A DNA stretch of 64,000 nucleotides from Tautonia plasticadhaerens (GCF_007752535.1 NZ_CP036426.1:1-64000), one strand, 5' to 3'; shown: positions 49,095 to 57,438, counted from the first letter of the stretch. Notes: generated by a model not told the origin, from the sequence alone. Translations and numbers: made by a program.

Positions 49095-50795
49095 TCAGAG
49101 GTAGCCGAGTTCGGCCAGGCGTTGCTTGACCGCCTCGTCGTCCTCGGGGTCGGGGGCATCGTCCGACCCGCCCCCGGGAGGGCCGTCGGCGTCGCCCGGG
49201 TCGGGGGGGGCGATCGGCTCGTCGAGGTCGGGGAGGGAGGAGGGGTCGAGGACTTCCAGCAGGGGCCGGCCGTCGAGGTCGTCGGGGGCCGGGACGCCGA
49301 GCAACCGGAGGACGGTCGGGGCGATGTCCAGCAGGGTGGCGTCCGGGCCGAGGGAGGAGCCGGGGCGGATCGTGGGGCCGGAGGCGAGGAAGACCCCCTC
49401 CATCCGGTGGTCCCCCGTGGGGCCGAAGGCGGGGGAGATGACCTTGTGGGTGGTGAAGTCGTGCAGGCCGATCGTCCGGTATCGCCAGTCCCCCAGCACC
49501 ACGGTCAGGTCGGGCGCCAGGTGGGCGTTGGGGCCCTGGTAGAGTTCCTCCGCCTCATAGACCCGGTCGACCAGCGGCCCCCCCGTCTCGGGATGGGTCA
49601 GCCCGGCCAGCTCGGCCTTGAGGTCGTCGAGCAGCGGGCGGACGTCCTCGGGCCGGACGCAGCCATTGGGCTGGCGGCCCTGTTTATTGACGAAGATCTG
49701 GCCGAAATTGCCCTGGGCGTAGGCCCTCGTCTTCGACCAGTCGATGTGGCGCCGGGAGAGGAAGAGCGACTCGGCCATCTGGTCGAGCCGGTTGTCCTGG
49801 CTGCCGCCGAACCGGCTGACCCGGTGCTTCGCCTGGCCGAGCCGGGCCATGATGCGGTAGATCCACTCCAGCGTCACCCCCCGTCGGAAGAACCAGTGCT
49901 TCTGGCGGACGTAGGGGGTGTCGATGAGCGTGATGTATCCGCGGTCGAGCAGCCATACGTTGAAGTTGACGAAGTGCTCGACCGGCCCGAAGCCGTGGTC
50001 GCTCATCAGCACGAGGGTGGCGTCGGCGGGCAGGGCGGCCTCGATCTCGCCGATCCCCTCGTCGAGCCGCTTCCAGAAGGCGACGAAGCCGTCCCGGACC
50101 TTCGACAGGTCCCGGCCCCGGGCGACCCGGTGCGACGGCTCCCAGGCATGCCAGAGTTCGTGCTGGATGCGGTCGGTCGCCATCAGGTCGTAGACGAACA
50201 GGTCCCAGGGGCGGGCGTCCATCAGGAACCGCACGGCCCGGAGGTGGTGGTCGAGGAACGAGGTCAGGCCGGCCAGCGCCTCGGGCTCCCGGCCGCCGTC
50301 GTGGACGGAGACGTCCCAGGGGCGGTAGGGCTCGCCGAGGTGCCGTTCCAGCTCGGCGAACAGCTCCGGGTCGGAGGTGAAGTCCCGGGCGTTGGGGGGG
50401 GCGAGGAAGTCGCCGAGGAAATTCAGGCCGGGGGTCTTCCGGGGCGGGTAGCTCATCGGAACGGCGCCGGCGGTCGTCTTCCGGCCGTAGCGGGCGGCGA
50501 CCTCCCAGAGCAGCGCCGAGTCGATCGACCGGGACGTGTTCACCCGGCCGCCGAGCGGGTCGTGCCCGAACTCCAGGAACTCGAAGATGCCGTGCTTGCC
50601 CGGGTTCTTGCCGGTCATCACGCCGGTCCAGGCCACCGGGCTCAGCGGCGGGAAGATCGACCGCAGGGTGCCCGACGCCCCCCGAGCCCGCACCCGGGAG
50701 AGGTTCGGCAGCTCCCCGGCCTCGGCCAGCGGCCCGAGGATGTCCCAGGTCGCCCCGTCGAGCCCGAGCACGAACACCTTGGTCGCCGTCGCCAT
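49095..50795 (-). CDS. alkaline-phosphatase-superfamily phosphodiesterase-type protein
   Basis: This 566-residue protein starts at the ATG at 50795 (MATATKVFVLGLDGATWDIL); a GTG 14 codons upstream is possible. The AP-superfamily metal and nucleophile motifs are LGLDGATWD (Asp ligand), SPVAWTGVMTGKNPGKHGIFEF (Thr nucleophile region), TDRIQHELWH, LMSDHGFGP and GDHRMEGVF. This fits type I phosphodiesterase/nucleotide pyrophosphatase proteins. No signal peptide is seen. The C-terminus is acidic and Pro/Gly-rich. The substrate is unknown. Tract A lies just beyond its 3' end. Confidence 0.88.
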   Translation of the reverse strand: MATATKVFVLGLDGATWDILGPLAEAGELPNLSRVRARGASGTLRSIFPPLSPVAWTGVMTGKNPGKHGIFEFLEFGHDPLGGRVNTSRSIDSALLWEVAARYGRKTTAGAVPMSYPPRKTPGLNFLGDFLAPPNARDFTSDPELFAELERHLGEPYRPWDVSVHDGGREPEALAGLTSFLDHHLRAVRFLMDARPWDLFVYDLMATDRIQHELWHAWEPSHRVARGRDLSKVRDGFVAFWKRLDEGIGEIEAALPADATLVLMSDHGFGPVEHFVNFNVWLLDRGYITLIDTPYVRQKHWFFRRGVTLEWIYRIMARLGQAKHRVSRFGGSQDNRLDQMAESLFLSRRHIDWSKTRAYAQGNFGQIFVNKQGRQPNGCVRPEDVRPLLDDLKAELAGLTHPETGGPLVDRVYEAEELYQGPNAHLAPDLTVVLGDWRYRTIGLHDFTTHKVISPAFGPTGDHRMEGVFLASGPTIRPGSSLGPDATLLDIAPTVLRLLGVPAPDDLDGRPLLEVLDPSSLPDLDEPIAPPDPGDADGPPGGGSDDAPDPEDDEAVKQRLAELGYL

Positions 50796-51080
50796 CGCTT
50801 CGCGTGCCCCCCGGCCGATCCGCCCCGCCTCGATCACGGCCCCTATTCTAGCGGCGCCCGTCCCCGGGATCGACCCGGCCCCCCTTCGGCATGTCCCGGT
50901 CCTGTCGGTCCCGCGGGCAGGCCCGCAAAAAGTTCGAGCAGTCCCCCGACCGCCTTGGGCCGTGTCACGAAAATTCTCCCAACCCTAACGGCATTCTCCA
51001 TAAGAACCTGCGGCGAATGGATTCGTCTCCCATCCGGGGAAATTCGGGCCTGGCATCAGGGCTGCGTTGGCGACGATCGC

Positions 51081-51206
51081 TCGCAATCGAATACGTCTTC
51101 GGGCACGAGGGCCTCGGCCCCTGTTCGAGCACGGTCGAGATCACGAGCAAGCGTCGTTCTCCCTGGCTATGCCCGGCTCCCTCGTGGGGAGCCGGGCTTT
51201 TTTTTT
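51081..51206 (+). ncRNA. possible small RNA ending at an intrinsic terminator
   Basis: A plus-strand intrinsic terminator at 51171-51206 has no gene in front of it. A weak promoter (TTGGCG near 51067, AATACG near 51090, 17-base spacer) would start a transcript near 51100, giving about 100 bases. I see no match to SRP RNA, 6S RNA, tmRNA or RNase P signatures. Both ends are inferred. Confidence 0.3.
51171..51206 (+). terminator. intrinsic terminator with nine Ts
   Basis: The 11-base stem (51171-51181 with 51187-51197) is perfect, with a 5-base loop, and is followed at once by nine Ts (51198-51206). It is the only textbook Rho-independent terminator found in the window. Confidence 0.85.
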
Positions 51207-51328
51207 GCCCCTTCGTCGGGTCGACGACGGGGAGCAACCCAACCCGCAACAACCTGGGAGGTTTCCAGCTCGGTCAATTCCGCCATTCCTCCCATACCCC
51301 CCTGTTCGCCGATTTTGTCGTTCGCTCC

Positions 51329-51357
51329 TTGCGTGGGTCGAGGACCTGGCCTATACA
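51329..51357 (+). promoter_or_regulatory. candidate promoter of the YTV protein gene
   Basis: TTGCGT at 51329-51334 and TATACA at 51352-51357 have a 17-base spacer. It lies about 110 bases upstream of the start codon. Confidence 0.55.
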
Positions 51358-51467
51358 GTAGATTCGCATCGATTGCGGCGCCTTGAGCGGCTGGGGCGTG
51401 CGTGGCGACGAGGGCGTTTGCTCCGGCCGGGAACGAAGAATAAGCCCCCACCAGCGGAGCGACCACG

Positions 51468-53036
51468 ATGAGACGGTTCAGGAGTGGCGGGATCGGCCTG
51501 GCGGCGGTCGTCGCGGTGGCCCTGGCGGTGCCGGGGACGGCGTCGGCCTGCCACCGATGCGGGCACGGCGCGATCGGTGGGGCCGCCGGCCCCTGCCCGG
51601 CCCCCGTCGGCCCGGCGATGCCGGTCGACTGCGGCCCGGCGATGATCCCCCAGACGGTGACCTCGTATCAGACCGTCACCGAGACGGTCTACGACGAGGT
51701 CCCCGAGACGATCATGCAGACCCGGTCCCGGACCGAGTATCGGGCCGAGCAGGTGCCGGTCACCCGGTACACGACCGAGCGGGTGCCGGTGCAGGTGACC
51801 CGGACCGAGTACCGGACCGAGTACGTCTCGCAGCAGGTGCCGGTCACCCGACACGTCACGGAGCAGGTGCCGGTCACCCAGACCCAGACCCGATACCGGA
51901 CCGAGTACCGGGCCGAGCAGGTGCCGGTCACCCGGACGGTCTACGAGACGGTGGACGTCCCCCGCAGCTACGTCGTCAGCGTGCCGAAGTATGAGACCGT
52001 GCAGCAGCCGGTGACCCGGACGGTCTGCGAGCCGGTGACGTCCACGCAGGCGGTCCACCAGCGGCACACCGTGCTGGACCAGGTGGTCGAGACGGTCATG
52101 CAGTCGCAGCCCTATACGGTGATGGTCCCGCAGGTCCGGACCAGCTACCAGGCCCGGACCGTGGCCGAGCAGGTGCCGGTCACCCGATACCGGGAGGTGT
52201 GCGTGGACATGGGGGGCTACGAGACCCGCACGTTCTCCGTCGGCGGCTGCGGCCACCGGCTGGGGCACGGGGGGAAGGGCCTGGCCTGCCTCGGCCACGG
52301 CGGCTGCGGCCATTCCTGCGCCCCGGCCTCCTGCGTGACCCAGCAGGTCTACGTCCCCCGGCCGGTCCGGCAGCGGATCCCGGAGACCTCGTACGTGACC
52401 CGCCAGCGCTGCGAGACGTTCCCGGTGCAGACGACCGTCCAGGTGCCGGAGGTCCGCCACCAGCAGGTGCCGGTGCAGGTCACCCGCCAGGTCCCCCGCG
52501 AGGAGATCCGGACGGTCCAGGTCCCGGTGACGCGGATGGTCCCCCGGCAGGTCACCGAGATGGTCCCGACCACGAAGGTGACCATGACCCAGGAGACCCG
52601 GACCGAGACCGTGCCGACGCTCCAGGCCCGGCAGGTCACCGAGACGACCACCCGGCAGGTGCCGTACACGGTCACCGAGCAGGTGCCGGTGACCGTCATG
52701 ACCACCCGGACCCGGGCCGTCACCGAGACCGTGACGCAGCAGGTCCCCGTCCGGAAGGCCGTCCAGGTGCCGGTGACCGCCTACACCACCCGGACGGTCC
52801 CGGTGCAGGAGGTCATCACCCGGCAGGTGCCGTACACGGTCACCGAGCAGGTGCCGGTGACCGTCATGCGGCAGGTCCCCCGCCAGGTGACCCGGCAGAT
52901 CCCGGTGACGACCACCGTCATGGTGCCCGCCCCGTCGGCCCAGGCGATGCCGGCGGCCTCGCCGCAGGGCCAGGCCTCGCCGCAGGGCCAGGCCTCGCCG
53001 ACCTCCCAGGAGGCCTCCCCCCAGGCCCAGTCCTGA
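51468..53036 (+). CDS. YTV-repeat secreted cell-wall-type protein
   Basis: This 522-residue exported protein has a signal peptide (GIGLAAVVAVALAVPGTASA, ending before Cys 28). The mature protein is almost entirely short Thr/Val/Arg/Gln repeats such as EQVPVT, QQVPVT, YRTEY and RQVPYTVTEQVPVTV. This is the YTV pattern known only from planctomycete cell-wall-associated proteins. A His/Gly/Cys-rich island (about 262-290, HRLGHGGKGLACLGHGGCGH) interrupts it, and cysteines are otherwise few. The tail is SPQGQA repeated. At DNA level a 48-base segment occurs twice identically (52653-52700 and 52821-52868). It probably forms fibrous or cross-linked surface material. Confidence 0.9.
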   Translation: MRRFRSGGIGLAAVVAVALAVPGTASACHRCGHGAIGGAAGPCPAPVGPAMPVDCGPAMIPQTVTSYQTVTETVYDEVPETIMQTRSRTEYRAEQVPVTRYTTERVPVQVTRTEYRTEYVSQQVPVTRHVTEQVPVTQTQTRYRTEYRAEQVPVTRTVYETVDVPRSYVVSVPKYETVQQPVTRTVCEPVTSTQAVHQRHTVLDQVVETVMQSQPYTVMVPQVRTSYQARTVAEQVPVTRYREVCVDMGGYETRTFSVGGCGHRLGHGGKGLACLGHGGCGHSCAPASCVTQQVYVPRPVRQRIPETSYVTRQRCETFPVQTTVQVPEVRHQQVPVQVTRQVPREEIRTVQVPVTRMVPRQVTEMVPTTKVTMTQETRTETVPTLQARQVTETTTRQVPYTVTEQVPVTVMTTRTRAVTETVTQQVPVRKAVQVPVTAYTTRTVPVQEVITRQVPYTVTEQVPVTVMRQVPRQVTRQIPVTTTVMVPAPSAQAMPAASPQGQASPQGQASPTSQEASPQAQS

Positions 53037-53080
53037 TCCCGGGTCGAGTCCGGGTCGACCCCCTTCGAGCGTCCCCCGAC

Positions 53081-53115
53081 GAGGCGGCGACGACGGCCCG
53101 GGCCGTCGCCGCCTC
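53081..53115. terminator. hairpin after the YTV gene
   Basis: Arms 53081-53099 and 53100-53115 are complementary over 16 bases, with a 3-base bulge in the left arm and almost no loop. It lies 44 bases after the stop. Confidence 0.45.
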
Positions 53116-53618
53116 GACGCGTCCCGGGAGGAGGCCGGGACGGGCCGGCCCCCCATCGGGCAGGGGTGGCGACCCCGGAGATCGGCGTGAGGGAACGGCT
53201 CCCGCCCACGGGTATGCTCCGGAATTGCCCGGATCGATAACCCTTCGGGTGGCCGGGGGCTCGTCCGCGAGGCCTCGTCCGCGAGGCCCCGGCCAACCGA
53301 AGGCACGCCTTCCGGGCAATGCCGGATGAAATGGCCCCGGCCCTTGCAGCGACGGCCCGTCGGCCTACCATTCGGTGGGACACCTCGGCCTCGGCCTCGG
53401 CCGGTCGCGTCGGTCCCGGGACCCGCTCGATGCCTCGGGCGGAGTCCCTTCGGCCTCCCCCCCACCATGCGGGGCCGAGGGCCGATCGAGGAGGACCGCC
53501 CCGGGAGCCTTCCGCCGCGGCCTTCCCCCGCGATCGGCCGTCCCTGCCCCGCCTCGCCCCCATCAGCCGCGATCGAATCCCCGAGATCGATGCGGCCCAC
53601 GCCCGGAGCCTCGCCCTG

Positions 53619-54185
53619 ATGATCGATTGGAACCTCGCGTTCGAGCGGTCCTTGCCCTACGACGAATTCCTCTCCCGGCACGGCAAGGAGGCCGAGCGGG
53701 CCAAGTGGGCGGCCATCCACGGCCGGGTGGCGCTGACCGGCCCGCAGCGCGAGCTGATCGGCGGGTTCGTCCGCCGGATGCCGGTGCTCTGCCTGGCCGG
53801 GACCTGGTGCGGCGACTGCGTCTCCCAGTGCCCGATCCTCGACCACATCGCCCGGGCCAACCCCTCGGCGATCGAGCTCCGCTACCTCGACCGGGACGCC
53901 CTGCCCGAGGTCGCCGACGCCCTGAAGGTCAACGGCGGCCGCCGGGTGCCCGCGGTCGTCTTCCTCAGCGAGGACTTCCTGGAGGTCTCCCGGTTCGGCG
54001 ACCGGACCCTCTCGCGCTACCGCAAGCTCGCTGCCGACCAGCTCGGGCCGAGCTGCCCGACCGGCCTGGTCCCCCCCGCCGTCGAGGAGCTGGCCGCCGT
54101 CACCGCCGAGTGGGTCGACCAGTTCGAGCGCGCCCACCTCATCCTCCGCCTCTCCGGCCGCCTCCGGGAGAAGCACGGCGACTGA
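53619..54185 (+). CDS. thioredoxin-family protein
   Basis: This is a 188-residue protein from the ATG at 53619 (MIDWNLAFERSLPYDEFLSRHG), supported by GGAG ten bases upstream. The frame is open back to 53319, but the extra 100 residues are Arg/Pro-rich and not fold-like. A start in between cannot be excluded. The thioredoxin-like core has VLCLAGTWCGDCVSQCPIL with a CGDC active site and a third Cys four residues on. FLDRD-type sequence (ELRYLDRDALPEV) and a cis-Pro loop RRVPAVVFL follow. It may reduce or sense a thiol partner; no signal peptide is seen. Partner unknown. Confidence 0.8.
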   Translation: MIDWNLAFERSLPYDEFLSRHGKEAERAKWAAIHGRVALTGPQRELIGGFVRRMPVLCLAGTWCGDCVSQCPILDHIARANPSAIELRYLDRDALPEVADALKVNGGRRVPAVVFLSEDFLEVSRFGDRTLSRYRKLAADQLGPSCPTGLVPPAVEELAAVTAEWVDQFERAHLILRLSGRLREKHGD

Positions 54186-54221
54186 CCCCCTCACCGCCCC
54201 GATCGCCGGCGGCGGTATGAG

Positions 54222-54680
54222 CCGGCCGGTGCGCCGTTGGTGCGCCCCCGGTGCGCCTCCCCCGAGATCGCCGTTTCTCCTTGCCAGGTCGACGATTGCG
54301 GCGTGACCGATTGGGTCTGCCCCGTCGCGTCCCCTCCCAGGAATGGGTTCGTTCGGTCACGTCCCGGGCGGTCGACTCGCCTGCCCCGCCCCCGGCCTCG
54401 CGTCGCGCACCGAGGCGCCGCGGTGCGCCTCCGGTGCGCCTCCCCGTCTCGGCCCGAGACGCCGGCCCGGTGCGCGAGCGGTGCGCCCGAGGTGCGCCGG
54501 CCGCGACTGGGAGTTTTTCCTTATTCGGAAAGGGTTTGCGTCGATCCGATTGGCTTCGTTCGGTCGAACTCGTCCCGGGCGATTGACTTCGTCTCGTCGG
54601 CGACGGCGTGGCCAATCGGCTTCGATTCGCCGGGGCCGGATCGCCGGATCGGCTTCGATTCGCCGAGCGGCCCGCGACCG
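54222..54680 (-). repeat. degenerate repeat tract B (inverse of tract A)
   Basis: At least eight GGTGCGCC-type units cluster at 54228-54260 and 54415-54500. They are followed by GATTGGCTTCG, GATCGGCTTCG and GATTCGCCG units to about 54665. Read on the minus strand it resembles tract A at 48650-49050. Confidence 0.5.
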
Positions 54681-54783
54681 GCTCTGGGCGTCCGGGTCCG
54701 ACAGCCCCGCGACCGACGACGGCGATCGATCCCCGACACCTCATCACCGGATTGCCCGGAAGACGGCAGCCTGGTCGTGTGTA

Positions 54784-54856
54784 GCCGGGGCAACGCGGAG
54801 CGTGCCCCGGTGGGCGAGTGCCCGCGATCCCGCGGCACGCTCCGCCCTGCCCCGGC
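54784..54856. repeat. 23-base imperfect palindrome
   Basis: Arms 54784-54806 and 54834-54856 pair over 23 positions with two adjacent mismatches, around a 27-base loop that itself contains GGGCGAGTGCCC. It has the size of a REP-like element. Confidence 0.5.
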
Positions 54857-55016
54857 CACGCCGAAGGGTGAGTGATCCAGGCAACCCCGTATCACCTGCT
54901 CGGCTTGCCAAGGAGCAGGGCCCGACATCCCGGGCCTCCCGGCCGGCCTCCCCCCGGCGTCGGCCGAGGGGAGACGGACGGAGGACGGCCCGGGGGCGTC
55001 GATCCCCTGTCCCTTA

Positions 55017-55468
55017 CTATCGAGGAAACGAGGATCGGCAGTCACACGAAATGGCCGGGCGGACGCTCCGGTTGATCGTCCGATCAGTATGTGCGGGGAT
55101 GGCCAGGTCGTCACCACCCATGCCCGATGAGACAGGGTCGATGCCGACTGCCGCCTCGATGAGGCCGTCGCACAAGGCCATCCAGGCGTCTTGCGAGGCA
55201 CTGGAGACGTCGACCCCCGTCCCGACCGGGAAGGCCATGATGTCGAACCGGTCGTTGGTCGCCGCGTGCTCAAGCTTATGGGTCCCCTCCTCGTCGAGGA
55301 GCCCGGATGCGTCGGGTCGCGCATCATACCCGCATCGAACCTGGGGCTCGAACGCACCACGGTACGATCCAGACCCCCGCTGAATTTACGACATCTCGGA
55401 AAGTCCCGGGAGTGGTCACACGATTCTTTCAGAGCCTCTTCCATTTCTCCAATCGTGATCTTCTTCAC
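55017..55468 (-). pseudogene. remnant of an unidentified gene
   Basis: A GTG at 55468 is preceded by a perfect AAGGAGG ribosome site and starts MKKITIGEMEEALKESCDHS. After about 35 residues the reading frame turns to shadow sequence. A convincing frame resumes in another register with ASGLLDEEGTHKLEHAATND and then FDIMAFPVGTGVDVSSASQD, AWMALCDGLIEAAVGIDPVS, ending at 55017. One frame change joins them. I do not recognise the family. Confidence 0.35.
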
Positions 55469-55672
55469 GTCGCCTCCTTGCTGTCCCTCCACGTTGTGGG
55501 GCGCGTCCTGCTTCTTCGGTCAAGCGATGATTTTCACGTTGTGGAACAAATCCGCAACCGCCTCGCGAACCGGGATCCCCCTTCCCGAATTTCTACTGTA
55601 CGTCCGTTGACTTCCAGCCGATAACTGGTTCCAATCCGGCGTCCCCTCGACCCCAGGGCAAGGAGACCGACC

Positions 55673-56158
55673 ATGACCAAGCTGATGACCTGCCTGTACT
55701 TCGACCGCGGTCAGGCCCGCGAGGCGGCCGAGTTCTACGCGAGCGTGTTCCCCGACAGCCACGTCGGCAAGGCCCACGCCTCCTCCGTGGACCTCCCGGC
55801 CGCGAAGGAGGGCGAGGAACTCCTGGTCGAATTCACCGTCCTGGGGCAGGCTTACGTCGGCCTGAACGGCGGGCCGGAATTCACGCCGAACGAAGCCGTG
55901 AGCTTCATGGTCGTGACCGAGACCCAGGAGGAGACCGACCGCTACTGGGGCGCCATCGTCGGAAACGGCGGCAAGGAGAGCGCCTGCGGCTGGTGCAAGG
56001 ACCTCTGGGGCTTCTCCTGGCAGATCACGCCGCGCGTGCTGCTCGAGGCGGTGGCTGACCCCGATCGGGCCGCCGCGAAGCGGGCGATGGAGGCGATGAT
56101 GACGATGGGGAAGATCGACATCGCCGCGATCGAAGCCGCACGGCGGGGCGAGGGCTGA
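55673..56158 (+). CDS. VOC-family protein (PhnB/3-dmu-9 type)
   Basis: This 161-residue protein of the vicinal-oxygen-chelate fold has the PhnB-like pattern: LMTCLYFDRGQAREAAEFYASVFPDSHVG at the start, FTVLGQAYVGLNGGPEFTPNEAVSFMV in the middle, and ETDRYWGAIVGNGGKESACGWCKDLWGFSWQITP near the end. Proteins of this type are often annotated as 3-demethylubiquinone methyltransferase-like or glyoxalase-like, but true activity is rarely known. It is the first of three small plus-strand genes that look like an acquired set. Confidence 0.85.
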   Translation: MTKLMTCLYFDRGQAREAAEFYASVFPDSHVGKAHASSVDLPAAKEGEELLVEFTVLGQAYVGLNGGPEFTPNEAVSFMVVTETQEETDRYWGAIVGNGGKESACGWCKDLWGFSWQITPRVLLEAVADPDRAAAKRAMEAMMTMGKIDIAAIEAARRGEG

Positions 56159-56305
56159 AGCGGACACGTCAAGGATGCTCGTGGCGACCTCTGTCGCTCT
56201 CCATGAGGAGCAGGCCGGAGCTGACTTGCGACGAAGCGTGGAGCAGAGGGTCGAGGCAACCTTGATTCTACTCCCCGAACGGACCACCCAGGTGAGGAGA
56301 AGAAC

Positions 56306-56689
56306 ATGACGGATGCGATTCCGAAATGGCAGCGCGTGACCGGCTGGGTGCTCTCGGGCATCCTCGCCTTCGTGTTCCTTCCCAGCGCCTTCTTCAAGAT
56401 CGCGCAACCCGAGGGCTTCATCGAGGAGTGGTCCGAGACCTACCCCGCCGCCTCCGCCCTGCTGCTCGGGGTCGTCGAGCTGGCGGTGTTCGCACTCTAC
56501 CTCGTCCCGAAGACCCGCTACCTCGGCGGCCTCCTCATGCTCGCCTACCTGGGCGGTGCCGTGGCGACCCACGTCCATGCCAACGACGGGATGTTCTTCG
56601 TGCCGGTGATCGTCGGCGTCGTCGCCTGGCTCGGGCTGTATTTCCGCGACCGTAAGCTCCGCTCCCTCGTGCCGCTCGTGGCTGATTGA
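56306..56689 (+). CDS. DoxX-like small membrane protein
   Basis: This 127-residue protein has four hydrophobic segments: VTGWVLSGILAFVFLPSAFF, SALLLGVVELAVFALYLV, YLGGLLMLAYLGGAVATHV and FFVPVIVGVVAWLGLYF. The FFKIAQPEG turn after the first span is typical of DoxX-like proteins. Function unknown. A GAGGAGAA site precedes the ATG. It ends 20 bases before the next gene. Confidence 0.82.
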   Translation: MTDAIPKWQRVTGWVLSGILAFVFLPSAFFKIAQPEGFIEEWSETYPAASALLLGVVELAVFALYLVPKTRYLGGLLMLAYLGGAVATHVHANDGMFFVPVIVGVVAWLGLYFRDRKLRSLVPLVAD

Positions 56690-56709
56690 CGCCGACAAGG
56701 GCAGCGTTT

Positions 56710-57063
56710 ATGACCGCCAACGACTTCCGTGAGCTGGCCCTTGGCTTCGACGACGCCGAGGAAAGCGCTCACATGGGGGCTGCCGACTTCCGCGTCGGCG
56801 GCCGCATCTTCGCGACCCTCGCCCATGAGCCTCTCGGGTTCGGGAATTTGATGCTCTCCCCCGAACTGCAGCAGTCGCTCATTGCGGAGGCCCCGGGGGT
56901 GTTCCTCCCCGTCTCCGGCGGCTGGGGGAGGCAGGGCGCGACTCATCTCCGCCTGGCGGAGGCGACGCCCGAGCAGCTGCTCAAAGGGCTCCAGCTCGCC
57001 TGGAATCTGCGAGTGCAGAAGAACGCGAAATCGAGGAAGCCCCGAGGCAAGCGGAAGCCCTGA
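56710..57063 (+). CDS. MmcQ/YjbR family protein
   Basis: This 117-residue protein starts at the ATG at 56710 (MTANDFRELALGFDDAEESAHMG). The MmcQ/YjbR pattern is visible in the opening FRELALGFDDAEE, DFRVGGRIFATL in the middle and WGRQGATHLRL near the end, then a basic tail (RVQKNAKSRKPRGKRKP). The fold binds DNA in some members, but the role is undefined. A TTG start 8 codons upstream is possible. It is tightly linked to the DoxX-like gene. Confidence 0.82.
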   Translation: MTANDFRELALGFDDAEESAHMGAADFRVGGRIFATLAHEPLGFGNLMLSPELQQSLIAEAPGVFLPVSGGWGRQGATHLRLAEATPEQLLKGLQLAWNLRVQKNAKSRKPRGKRKP

Positions 57064-57149
57064 GTCGATGCGTCCCTGACCCCGGGCGGGTGGCCTGGGT
57101 CGGCGGCCTCCTGCTCGTCGCCTCGATGCTCGCGCCGCTGTGGCCGAAG

Positions 57150-57410
57150 CTAACGGCCGGGGGCCCGCCAGCCGGTCGGCTCATCGACCCGCACGACACG
57201 GATCGCGCCGCCGGCCGGCCGCCAGGTCGCCAGGGACGTCTTGTACCTCTTGACCGCCTTCTCGCCGTAGAGCTCGAACGTGTCGGAGGGCCAGCCCCGC
57301 CGCCGGCCACCCTGCTCGGTCAGGTCGATCACCTCGGGGCCGTAGGTCCGCGGCCGGCCTCGTCTCCCCGCGGGACGTGGCCCGGGCAGTCTCAGCAAGC
57401 CGGCGTCCTT
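57150..57410 (-). mobile_element. transposase remnant
   Basis: A minus-strand frame reads GRRGRPRTYGPEVIDLTEQG, then GWPSDTFELYGEKAVKRYKT and SLATWRPAGGAIRVVRVDEP. This is the internal part of a DDE-type transposase (NF/IS4-like group, where RPRTYG...YGK...KRYKTFLATWRPAGG is characteristic). Both ends are missing and no terminal inverted repeats are visible, so it is a dead fragment. It lies directly upstream of the rpsL promoter. Confidence 0.6.
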
Positions 57411-57438
57411 GCGGAGACGACTGACGGGGTCCGGGGCC

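Larger units (their letters stand above)
50796..51467. other. 672-base intergenic region with an orphan terminator
   Basis: This is the region between the divergent phosphodiesterase and YTV genes. It contains an intrinsic terminator on the plus strand that serves no annotated CDS, and the YTV promoter. The GC content is visibly lower than in the flanks. No convincing ORF is present. Confidence 0.65.
54186..55672. other. 1.49 kb non-coding region with repeats and relics
   Basis: No intact gene is supported here. The region contains repeat tract B (54222-54680), a large palindrome (54784-54856) and a minus-strand gene remnant (55017-55468) with a further scrap to about 55640. From 55380 to 55650 the base composition is markedly less GC-rich than elsewhere. 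Confidence 0.6.

Noticed and set aside
51081-51206. Identification of the candidate small RNA as 6S, SRP, tmRNA or RNase P RNA
   Set aside because: The region is too short for RNase P or tmRNA, and the conserved SRP and 6S signatures were not visible.
51660-52930. Possible CRISPR-like direct repeats
   Set aside because: The repeats are in-frame coding units of the YTV protein with irregular spacing; no unique spacers of constant length and no cas genes.
51351-54194. 947-codon minus-strand ORF with HRHLLG-type repeats
   Set aside because: The repeats are the reverse reading of the YTV repeats; no signal or start supports it.
54521-55492. 323-codon minus-strand ORF taken as a single gene
   Set aside because: Only its first 35-60 residues look protein-like; the remainder runs through a palindrome and repeat tract B, and the convincing continuation lies in another frame.
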